Under the pieces are notes generated by a model. It worked only from the letters and a program-made list of their open reading frames with translations, searched no databases and was not told the DNA's origin. A stretch of DNA of 14,201 bases from CAZGKX01 sp964525945 (lineage in GTDB: Bacteria > Pseudomonadota > Gammaproteobacteria > Legionellales > Legionellaceae). Below are positions 6,312-12,535 of the stretch, piece by piece. Location of the stretch: positions 1-14,201 of the forward strand of contig CAZGKX010000063.1 in assembly GCA_964525945.1 (NCBI GenBank), read 5' to 3'. Each line of letters begins with the position of its first letter. The stretch's first letter is position 1. Made by a program: the position numbers and the translations under genes.

Positions 6312-6737
6312 CTAATAAGGTTTTACCACAACCATACAAACGATCCCCATCAGTAACAAAGTCGGGACTTCATTAAATACCCTATAAAAGCGAGTTGTAT
6401 GGGTATTGCGGTCTGCGGCAAAAGCCTTTAAGTAACGGCCATTGACCAAATGGTAGAGCCACAGTAAAACAACCAAACTCAATTTCAGATGCATCCACCC
6501 TGCCATTAAGTAGTAATGGATGTTGTAGGACAACAACACCCCCCCTAAGAGCGTGGTCACAAGAGCTGCCGGCCATGTGATGCCATAATAAAGCCGGCGC
6601 TCCATGATTTTGAAGCGCTCGATGCTGACCTGATCCGTGGCATTGGCATGGTAAACATACAAGCGCGGTAAATAGAAAAGTCCTGCAAACCAAGCCACCA
6701 TCCCAATGATATGAAATGCTTTGACCCACAACATCAT
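6312..6737 (-). CDS. hemJ: Protoporphyrinogen IX oxidase HemJ (UPF0093 family)
   Basis: HemJ is an inner-membrane haem-binding oxidase that converts protoporphyrinogen IX to protoporphyrin IX in haem synthesis, replacing HemG or HemY. The 141 residues fit the family. Visible are LWVKAFHIIGMVAWFAGLFYLPRL at the start (conserved His9 in the first membrane segment; Pro and Arg at the loop), the FKIMERRLYYGI block, a W-x2-LKL segment and the C-terminal RFYRVFNEVPTLLL before the last helix. Four membrane segments are evident (about 4-24, 54-74, 80-100, 123-140). Two ATGs in a row (6737, 6734) are possible. The ribosome binding site AAGGA overlaps the end of terC, whose TAA directly precedes the first ATG, so the two genes are probably translationally coupled. 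Confidence 0.93.
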   Translation of the reverse strand: MMLWVKAFHIIGMVAWFAGLFYLPRLYVYHANATDQVSIERFKIMERRLYYGITWPAALVTTLLGGVLLSYNIHYYLMAGWMHLKLSLVVLLWLYHLVNGRYLKAFAADRNTHTTRFYRVFNEVPTLLLMGIVCMVVVKPY

Positions 6738-7460
6738 TTATTCCTTTTTTATTTTGTTATTACGCTTGCGGCGGCGGCGCAATAAATTAAGCGATTCAAC
6801 CACAAGGGAAAAGCTCATTGCGAAGTACAAATACCCTCGAGGAACATGCATCGAAAAACTATCCGCCACCAACAACGTACCAATCAGAATTAAAAAACTT
6901 AACGCCAACATTTTAATGGTGGGATGTTTTTCAATAAAAAGACTCACTGCCTCACTCGCGTACACCATGACCAAAATTGCACAGGTAATTGCAATGGCCA
7001 TGACCGTGAAATGCTGCGTTAAACCGATCGCGGCCAATACACTGTCCAATGAAAAAACCACATCCATCAACGCCACTTGAATCACCACACGTTGAAACGT
7101 CACGCTTTTTAAAAGCACTTTTTTTTCTTCGATCTCTTCGCTCATTTCATAATGAATTTCTTGGGTTGCTTTTGCAATTAAAAAAGCGCCGCCCAAAAAT
7201 AAAAAAATATCTCGCCCAGAAAAAGCTAAACCACCCATGGTAAACAAGGGTTGGGTGAATTTTACAATCCACACCGCCGAAGCCAGTAACATTAAACGGG
7301 TCATCCATGCAAATGTTAAGCCCCATCGACGGGCTCTTTTGCGCTGTTCTCGAGGTAATTTTTCCGTTAATATCGATAAAAACACCAGATTATCAATCCC
7401 AAGCACGATTTCCAAAACAATGAGTGCCAGCACACTTAACAGGATATCTAAAAATTCCAC
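6738..7460 (-). CDS. TerC-family integral membrane protein
   Basis: TerC-family proteins are multi-pass inner-membrane proteins linked to tellurite resistance and metal (notably manganese) export. The 240-residue chain has about seven hydrophobic segments. It contains the two family repeats with intramembrane aspartates, LGIDNLVFLS (D23) and FSLDSVLAAIG (D139), separated by a charged cytoplasmic loop rich in Glu/Lys (105-118). A highly basic C-terminal tail (RRRRKRNNKIKKE) follows the last helix. The product resembles the short YgdQ/YoaE-type TerC proteins without CBS domains. The start ATG has an AAAGAG-like site close upstream. It is first in the terC-hemJ-nuclease cluster and divergent from pcnB. 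The metal substrate cannot be read from the sequence. Confidence 0.92.
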   Translation of the reverse strand: MEFLDILLSVLALIVLEIVLGIDNLVFLSILTEKLPREQRKRARRWGLTFAWMTRLMLLASAVWIVKFTQPLFTMGGLAFSGRDIFLFLGGAFLIAKATQEIHYEMSEEIEEKKVLLKSVTFQRVVIQVALMDVVFSLDSVLAAIGLTQHFTVMAIAITCAILVMVYASEAVSLFIEKHPTIKMLALSFLILIGTLLVADSFSMHVPRGYLYFAMSFSLVVESLNLLRRRRKRNNKIKKE

Positions 7461-7521
7461 ATTTACTCTTTACTCTTCAACATAACACCATTGTCTACAA
7501 AAACGAGGAAAAGGTAAACGG

Positions 7522-7550
7522 TTCACTTTCTGATTCAGCTTCGTTATACT
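7522..7550 (+). promoter_or_regulatory. Candidate sigma70 promoter of pcnB-folK
   Basis: TTCACT (7522-7527) and TATACT (7545-7550) lie 17 bp apart. The predicted start near 7557 gives a leader of about 20 nt before the GTG at 7577. The -10 box is good and the -35 box moderate. Confidence 0.5.
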
Positions 7551-7576
7551 GTGCATGGTCTTTAAATCCTTGATAG

Positions 7577-8902
7577 GTGAACACAATCATCAATTTAATT
7601 AAAAAATTGTTGCGCAAAGCAAAGCCAACAAAGCCTTCAATTGCTGCTGAACATACCATTCCTCGCAATCAGCATCATGTGTCCAAAACGGACATTAGCC
7701 CCAATGCGCTTAAAGTGTTGAATCGTCTCAATAGCGCAGGCTACCAAGCTTATTTGGTCGGTGGCAGCGTGCGTGACTTATTGGTGCGTAAAGCACCCAA
7801 AGATTTTGATGTTGCAACCAATGCAACGCCAAACCAAATCAAAGGCTTGTTTCGAAATGCCAGAATTATCGGTCGGCGTTTTAAACTGGCTCATATTCTC
7901 TATCATCGTGACATTATTGAAGTCGCTACGTTTCGCGGCCATGAATCCGTTGAAGAACTTCATCAAACCAATGACAAGGGCATGTTGATTCGTGACAATG
8001 TTTATGGAACGCTCGAAGAAGATGCTTGGCGCCGCGATTTTACCGTTAATTCCTTGTACTACGGCGTTAGTGATGGCGCCATTGTGGATTTTACAGGCGG
8101 TTTTAACGATATCAATCAACGGTTGATCCGTATGATTGGCGATCCTGTTACGCGCTATCAAGAAGATCCTGTGCGCATGTTACGAGCAATTCGCTTTAGC
8201 GCCAAACTCCACTTTGAATTGGCCGAAGAAACAGCAAAGCCTTTAACAGAATTATCCACACTCATTCGCCACGTTTCAGGTTCCCGTTTGTTCGACGAAA
8301 TGACCAAACTCTATCAATGCGGTGAAGCAGAAACTGTGCAACGGTTGCTGGTAAAATATGGATTATTTGCGCAATTGTTTCCGCAAACCGAAAAATTATT
8401 CGGTGGCTCACATGCTGTGAATGCCTTACTCATCATCGCATTGGAAAGCACCGACCGGCGAATACGGGATGGCAAACCCGTTAACCCTGCTTTTCTTTAT
8501 GCTGTGTTGCTTTGGTTTCCGATGCTGGAGCGCGCAGCCTTGTTAAAGGAGGAGGGCATGGATCCCCTGCCCGCCCTTGAAAAAGCAATGTCTCAAGTCA
8601 TTAGTGAACAAAATCAAATCATCACTGTTCCCAAACGACACACGCAGGTGATGCGTGAAATTTGGCTTTTACAATACCGTTTTCCGAAGCGTTCCGGCAT
8701 GCGGGCTTACCATGTGTTAGAACATCCACGGTTCCGTGCAGCTTATGACTTCCTTGCTTTAAGAGCATTAGCCGGCGATGAATCCATGGAGCTTGCCCAA
8801 TGGTGGACAACCTTTCAAGATGCCGATGCCATCGTCCAAAAAGACATGATTACAAAGCTAAACGCATCGGCTCAAAAGAAAAAAAGTACAGAAAAAAAAT
8901 AA
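7577..8902 (+). CDS. pcnB: Poly(A) polymerase I
   Basis: PcnB adds 3' poly(A) tails to RNA and so promotes decay. The 441 residues align well with E. coli PcnB in my memory. It shares the N-terminal segment IPRNQHHVSKTDISPNALKVL, the nucleotidyltransferase motif LVGGSVRDLL (60-69), catalytic aspartates in DFDVAT (D76, D78), RRFKLAH, RRDFTVNSLYY and RMLRAIRFSAKL. The C-terminus is Lys-rich. IPRxQH and the RRxR-type features favour PcnB over the related CCA-adding enzyme. The start is a GTG at 7577 with a poor ribosome binding site; weak, rare-codon starts are known for this gene in E. coli, where expression is kept low. In-frame TTGs at codons 11-12 are alternatives. It lies 27 bp before folK, a common gene pair in gammaproteobacteria. 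Confidence 0.95.
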   Translation: MNTIINLIKKLLRKAKPTKPSIAAEHTIPRNQHHVSKTDISPNALKVLNRLNSAGYQAYLVGGSVRDLLVRKAPKDFDVATNATPNQIKGLFRNARIIGRRFKLAHILYHRDIIEVATFRGHESVEELHQTNDKGMLIRDNVYGTLEEDAWRRDFTVNSLYYGVSDGAIVDFTGGFNDINQRLIRMIGDPVTRYQEDPVRMLRAIRFSAKLHFELAEETAKPLTELSTLIRHVSGSRLFDEMTKLYQCGEAETVQRLLVKYGLFAQLFPQTEKLFGGSHAVNALLIIALESTDRRIRDGKPVNPAFLYAVLLWFPMLERAALLKEEGMDPLPALEKAMSQVISEQNQIITVPKRHTQVMREIWLLQYRFPKRSGMRAYHVLEHPRFRAAYDFLALRALAGDESMELAQWWTTFQDADAIVQKDMITKLNASAQKKKSTEKK

Positions 8903-8929
8903 GCGTATTGAACTGAGCATGGAGCAATA

Positions 8930-9403
8930 TTGGCTAGATGTTATTTAGGGCTGGGAAGCAATTTAAAATCACCGCGCCGTCAATTAAGTCAAGCCATTGC
9001 AGCGTTGGGTAAATTACCACGTTCCAGTATTGTAAAAATATCCAGTGTTTACACCAGCAAACCGTTGGGCGTTCGTTTTCAACCCATGTATGTCAATATG
9101 GTCATTGCCTTGCAAACCACTTTATCACCGCAAATCTTATTGCAACACTGCCAGCGTATTGAACACCACCAAAAACGCGTTAAAAAAAAGCATTGGGGCA
9201 TCAGAACAATTGATATCGATATTCTTTTATACGGGAACCTGACGCTCAATACAATCACATTAACGATCCCTCATCCCCAAATGCACAACCGCGATTTTGT
9301 GCTGGTACCTCTCCTAGAAATTGCACCGACTCTTTGCCTTCCGAACCATAAACGACTCTCTTCTTATTTAAAAAAATGCACACCTTATATTGTTAAGCAT
9401 TAG
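8930..9403 (+). CDS. folK: 6-hydroxymethyl-7,8-dihydropterin pyrophosphokinase (HPPK)
   Basis: FolK transfers pyrophosphate from ATP to 6-hydroxymethyl-dihydropterin in folate synthesis. The 157 residues match the usual length of about 160. Signatures are YLGLGSNL (5-12), SSVYTSKPLG, QPMYVNMVIAL, and the HPPK signature block HWGIRTIDIDILLYG with the metal-binding D-x-D. IPHPQMHNRDFVLVPLLEIAP follows near the C-terminus. The start is a TTG at 8930, supported by GGAG five bases upstream (8921-8924). An overlapping ATG at 8919 is in another frame and stops after nine codons. The 27-bp gap to pcnB suggests one operon. Confidence 0.95.
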   Translation: MARCYLGLGSNLKSPRRQLSQAIAALGKLPRSSIVKISSVYTSKPLGVRFQPMYVNMVIALQTTLSPQILLQHCQRIEHHQKRVKKKHWGIRTIDIDILLYGNLTLNTITLTIPHPQMHNRDFVLVPLLEIAPTLCLPNHKRLSSYLKKCTPYIVKH

Positions 9404-9414
9404 TTTTTGTACCT

Positions 9415-9477
9415 ATTCACCCCATTTTGAATGCTTGGGGAAAAGTCAAATATGGCTTTTCGGTGAACGTGGTGAAT
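9415..9477 (+). terminator. Folded region after folK, possible terminator or structured leader of usp
   Basis: Three helices can be drawn. An outer ATTCACC (9415-9421) pairs with GGTGAAT (9471-9477), and CCCCA (9420-9424) with TGGGG (9436-9440). AAAAGTC (9441-9447) pairs with GGCTTTT (9454-9460), including one G-U pair. Together they look like a small three-way junction, though the outer helix and first hairpin compete for one or two C residues. A T-rich stretch follows at about 9486-9491. It may end the pcnB-folK transcript. Confidence 0.4.
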
Positions 9478-9547
9478 GGTTACTAGTTTTTAATCCTTAA
9501 AAAATAAAGTATGCTGTAATTGAATGACACCATCAGGAAGAGGATTT

Positions 9548-9970
9548 ATGTACACACGTATTTTGCACGCCACGGATTTAAGTGAAAATCATTTTAACAT
9601 GTGCCAACAAGCAGTGGAGGTTGCCAAGCGTTTTGATGCCGCCTTGTTCTTGCTGCATGTGATTGAACCGCCACCAAGTCTACAGCTGGCTCAGGGCCTT
9701 GGCTTTGCTGAATTTGATAAACCCTTGAAAGAAGATGCACAAACGGTCATGGGCGTCTTAGGTGAGGCCGTGAATATTCCGGCTAGCCAGCAATTTGTAG
9801 AAATTGGCTCGATTAAAATGCATGTTTTAGCAAAAGCCAAAGAGCTGGGTTGCGAATTGATTATCATTGGCAGCCATACACCACATAATTTACCCACTTT
9901 TTTAGGAAGCACCGCGCACGCGGTCATCCACCAAGCGAAATGTGATGTTCTCACACTGCGAGTGAAATAA
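9548..9970 (+). CDS. UspA-like universal stress protein
   Basis: This is a single-domain universal stress protein (alpha/beta nucleotide-binding fold, usually a dimer, cytosolic). The ATG at 9548 is chosen over one at 9524 because AGGAAGAGGA lies directly upstream and the product then begins MYTRILHATDLSEN, the usual first strand. It has 140 residues, the family norm. The C-terminal motif reads IIIGSHTPHNLPTFLGSTAHAVIHQAKCDVLTLR. The canonical ATP loop is G-x2-G-x9-G-S/T; here Thr stands where the second Gly belongs while the final GS is kept, so ATP binding is uncertain. Class members of the E. coli UspA type also lack an intact loop. It is a single gene, convergent with the Cys-rich lipoprotein. 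The trigger for expression cannot be read. Confidence 0.92.
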   Translation: MYTRILHATDLSENHFNMCQQAVEVAKRFDAALFLLHVIEPPPSLQLAQGLGFAEFDKPLKEDAQTVMGVLGEAVNIPASQQFVEIGSIKMHVLAKAKELGCELIIIGSHTPHNLPTFLGSTAHAVIHQAKCDVLTLRVK

Positions 9971-9972
9971 GA

Positions 9973-9999
9973 AAATGAGGCGCAGCGATCGCCTCATTT
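9973..9999. terminator. Bidirectional terminator between usp and the Cys-rich lipoprotein gene
   Basis: AAATGAGGCG (9973-9982) pairs perfectly with CGCCTCATTT (9990-9999) around a 7-nt loop, 3 bp after the usp stop and 13 bp from the end of the reverse-strand lipoprotein gene. On the reverse strand it is followed by a T-rich stretch. The convergent position and A/T-rich stem feet support a shared terminator. Confidence 0.75.
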
Positions 10000-10012
10000 A
10001 CAAAGAAGGCGA

Positions 10013-10225
10013 TCAATACCAAGCACTGTAAGTATAACTGGCATCATAACCACAAGTGTTGCAGCCTGTATTGCACGTGTTGGTTGCGCAGGTGTTGCAT
10101 GTCGCACAACTGTTGGTTGAAACATAACTAACATTGGTGGCACCGCAAGAAAGATCATCGGTGCAACAACCGGTTAAAAATCCAGCCGAAACCAACAAAA
10201 CGAGCGGTAGTAGGAATTGTTTCAT
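10013..10225 (-). CDS. Small cysteine-rich lipoprotein, function unknown
   Basis: The start at 10225 has AAGGA seven bases upstream; a longer frame to 10267 would put 14 polar residues before the signal and has no such site. The 70-residue product opens with a lipoprotein signal, MKQFLLPLVLLVSAGFLTGC, with lipobox LTGC and Cys20 as the lipidated residue. The mature part of about 51 residues has nine cysteines counting Cys20, many in C-x2-C and C-x3-C spacing with Asn/Thr/Ala between (40-58). It ends in an aromatic tail YDASYTYSAWY. Asp at +4 is two positions past the E. coli +2 rule, so outer-membrane sorting is allowed. Clustered cysteines suggest metal binding or a disulfide-knotted peptide, but no family is recognised. 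Convergent with usp. Confidence 0.8.
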   Translation of the reverse strand: MKQFLLPLVLLVSAGFLTGCCTDDLSCGATNVSYVSTNSCATCNTCATNTCNTGCNTCGYDASYTYSAWY

Positions 10226-10255
10226 AATGACATCCTTGTTACTGTTTGTAACTAT

Positions 10256-10284
10256 AGTATACAACAAGGGTTTATTTTTTCCAG
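10256..10284 (-). promoter_or_regulatory. Candidate promoter of the Cys-rich lipoprotein gene
   Basis: On the reverse strand TATACT (10261-10256) is preceded, 17 bp upstream, by CTGGAA (10284-10279). The -10 box is good and the -35 box poor. A start near 10249 leaves a leader of about 24 nt. A second TATAGT overlaps slightly downstream. Confidence 0.35.
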
Positions 10285-10436
10285 TTTTGTGTGAATTTTT
10301 AGGTGATTCTAGGCATTGCAGGTGCTCATTGATTTTAAGTAACCATTCAGAATAACCCTGATGGGAAGACCATGAATCAATTACCCGCTTTTAAATAGAA
10401 ATGTACAGTGGATTTATTTTTAATGAGCGCCTATTT

Positions 10437-10462
10437 GTAGGTTGGGGCTTCGCCCAACCTAC
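10437..10462. repeat. Solitary REP hairpin downstream of htpG
   Basis: GTAGGTTGGG (10437-10446) and CCCAACCTAC (10453-10462) form a perfect 10-bp stem with the loop GCTTCG. The arm is the same GTAGGTTGGG head as in the REP pair at 1024-1085, but the GGCC centre is replaced by a short loop. It lies about 33 bp after the end of the reverse-strand htpG and may stabilise or terminate that mRNA. Apart from this the 269 bp between the lipoprotein start and htpG hold no credible gene; an ATG at 10372 gives only eight codons. Confidence 0.8.
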
Positions 10463-10494
10463 ACGTCGTCGTTTAAAAATGGATGACGATTAAA

Positions 10495-12366
10495 TCAAGC
10501 TCCTGCCACCAACAATTGGTTGATACGATTCACAAAATCAGCAGGGTTATCAAGCTGACCACCTTCCGCCAATAATGATTGCTCAAACAATACAATAACC
10601 CATTGTTCAAAACGCACATCGTCTTCAATTCCATGCAAGCGCTTGATCAAAGCATGCTCGGGATTGATTTCAAAGATAGGCTTGCTGGTCGGCATTTGTT
10701 GCCCTGCCGCTTGCAAAATACGTTGCATTTCCATGCCCATGTCATTTTCATCAGCCACAACGCAGGCAGGTGAGTCCGTTAATCGATTAGTGACTTGCAC
10801 GTCTTTGACGCGATCGGCTAACACGGATTTTATTTGTTTAAGCATGGGCGCGAGTGATTCTTCTTGCGCTTTTACATCTTTTTCGTCATCGGCTAAATCG
10901 ACTTTTCCTTTGCTGATGGATTGTAATTTTTTCCCTTCAAACTCACTCAGATAACCCACCAACCATTCATCAATACGGTCGCTAAGCAATATCACTTCAA
11001 TGCCTTTTTTATTAAAAATCTCTAAATGAGGGCTGTGTTTCGCTGCGTTATAACTGGATGCAGTGATGTAATAAATTTTATCTTGGCCCTCTTGCATGCG
11101 AGCCACATAGTCCGTCAATGAAACCGTTTGCTTTTCATCAATGCTTTTTGTGGTGGCAAAACGCAATAGTTTGGCAATGACGTCTTTATTGGCAATGTCT
11201 TCCACCGGACCTTCTTTGAGCACTAAACCAAATTCGTTCCAAAATTTTTGATACGTTTCAGCATCTTGTGTGCTCATTTTCTCGATCATCGACAACACGC
11301 GCTTGGTGCAAGCTGCGCGAATGCTATCAATTTGCTTGTTGTCTTGTAAAATTTCCCGAGAAACGTTCAACGGTAAATCGCTGGCATCCACAATACCTTT
11401 CACGAAACGCAAATACCGCGGTAAAAACTGAGTAGCATCGTCCATGATAAAAACACGTTTGACGTAAAGTTTTAAACCATGTTTGGTTTCTTGTTGCCAT
11501 AAATCATACGGAGCATGTCCTGGAACATACAATAAACTGATGTAGTCATGTTTGCCTTCCACATGGTTATGTGACCAGGCCAAAGGATCTTGAAAATCAT
11601 GGGAAATATGTTTGTACAAGGCTTTGTATTCTTCATCAGAAATATCGGATTTAGGCATGGTCCACAATGCAGTGGCTTTGTTCACCGTTTCAAATTCAGT
11701 GGCTTCTTTTTTATCATCTTCTGCTGGCTTTTTCATAACAATTGGCCAAGAGATATGATCGGAATATTTGCTGATAATGGTGCGTAGTTTCCAATCGCTT
11801 AAAAACTCTTCAGCATCATCCTTTAAATGCAACGTAATTTGTGTACCGCGCTCTTTTTTCTTCGTAGCGCCGATAGTGAACTCCCCTTCACCCGCAGATT
11901 CCCAAACAATGCCTTCATCAACAGCCAATCCTGCACGTCGGCTCTTAACCACCACTTTGTCGGCCACAATAAATGCAGAATAAAAACCCACGCCAAATTG
12001 ACCAATGAGTTGCGAGTCTTTTGCATTTTCACCAGATAGATGGCTAAGAAATTCTTTGGTGCCTGATTTAGCAATGGTCCCTAAATTTTCAACAGCTTCA
12101 TCCCAACTTAAACCAATCCCATTATCGGAAATTGTTAAGGTTTTTAATTTTTCATTGAATTCAATGCTGATTTTTAAATCGGAATCGTTTTCATAAAGAT
12201 CCGCATTGGCTAAAGACAGAAAACGCAATTTATCCAAAGCATCTGAAGCATTCGATATCAATTCACGTAAAAATATTTCTTTATTGCTGTAAAGCGAGTG
12301 CACCACAAGATGCAACATTTGCTTTACTTCTGTTTGAAACCCCATTGTTTGTTGCTTATTTGCCAT
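10495..12366 (-). CDS. htpG: Molecular chaperone HtpG (bacterial Hsp90)
   Basis: HtpG is the cytosolic ATP-dependent Hsp90 dimer that remodels client proteins with DnaK. The 623 residues match the family (E. coli 624). The N-terminal GHKL ATPase shows FLRELISNASDALDKLRF (E35 catalytic, N39 and D42 for Mg-ATP), DNGIGLS (D80, G82, G84), GTIAKSGTKEF and the lid motif IGQFGVGFYSAF. The middle domain has YVKRVFIMD, LPRYLRFVKGIVDASDLPLNVSRE (with the catalytic Arg region). The C-terminal dimerisation part ends LVAGA. The ATG at 12366 has GGAG eight bases upstream. A sigma32 promoter lies at 12406-12434, so heat induction is expected. No truncation or oddity is seen. Confidence 0.98.
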   Translation of the reverse strand: MANKQQTMGFQTEVKQMLHLVVHSLYSNKEIFLRELISNASDALDKLRFLSLANADLYENDSDLKISIEFNEKLKTLTISDNGIGLSWDEAVENLGTIAKSGTKEFLSHLSGENAKDSQLIGQFGVGFYSAFIVADKVVVKSRRAGLAVDEGIVWESAGEGEFTIGATKKKERGTQITLHLKDDAEEFLSDWKLRTIISKYSDHISWPIVMKKPAEDDKKEATEFETVNKATALWTMPKSDISDEEYKALYKHISHDFQDPLAWSHNHVEGKHDYISLLYVPGHAPYDLWQQETKHGLKLYVKRVFIMDDATQFLPRYLRFVKGIVDASDLPLNVSREILQDNKQIDSIRAACTKRVLSMIEKMSTQDAETYQKFWNEFGLVLKEGPVEDIANKDVIAKLLRFATTKSIDEKQTVSLTDYVARMQEGQDKIYYITASSYNAAKHSPHLEIFNKKGIEVILLSDRIDEWLVGYLSEFEGKKLQSISKGKVDLADDEKDVKAQEESLAPMLKQIKSVLADRVKDVQVTNRLTDSPACVVADENDMGMEMQRILQAAGQQMPTSKPIFEINPEHALIKRLHGIEDDVRFEQWVIVLFEQSLLAEGGQLDNPADFVNRINQLLVAGA

Positions 12367-12405
12367 AATTTAATCTCCGGACCTGATGAATAGATTGATA
12401 GCCTA

Positions 12406-12434
12406 TATATGGGGGTCGGCAAATAAATTTCAAG
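12406..12434 (-). promoter_or_regulatory. Sigma32 (RpoH) heat-shock promoter of htpG
   Basis: On the reverse strand CTTGAAA (12434-12428) is followed after exactly 13 bp by CCCCATATA (12414-12406). This matches the sigma32 consensus (CTTGAA, 13-14 bp, CCCCATnTA) at almost every position. Start near 12400, leaving a leader of about 34 nt before the htpG ATG. Confidence 0.88.
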
Positions 12435-12452
12435 GGAGAGAAGATTTATTTT

Positions 12453-12475
12453 GTAGATCCCCGCTGATGCGGGGA
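12453..12475. repeat. GTAG-headed REP-like hairpin between glnA and htpG, likely glnA terminator
   Basis: GTAG at 12453-12456 is followed by TCCCCGC (12458-12464), the loop TGAT, and GCGGGGA (12469-12475): a perfect 7-bp GC-rich stem. The GTAG-plus-hairpin layout is that of a RAYT-type REP, but the stem sequence differs from the GTTGGGCC type elsewhere in the window. It lies about 60 bp past the glnA stop and just upstream of the htpG heat-shock promoter, so it could insulate the two genes. There is no clear T tract on the glnA side. Confidence 0.65.
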
Positions 12476-12535
12476 CAAAAGATGCGAATTCAGTGAATAA
12501 AGATCCACAATCGAAGCGTTGCGAACTTCACCGTA

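Noticed and set aside
6721..7080. 119-codon forward ORF
   Set aside because: It is the complement of terC, whose membrane segments and conserved aspartates leave no doubt about the strand.
10372..10398. Short forward ORF after a GGGAAG
   Set aside because: Only eight codons, with no other support.
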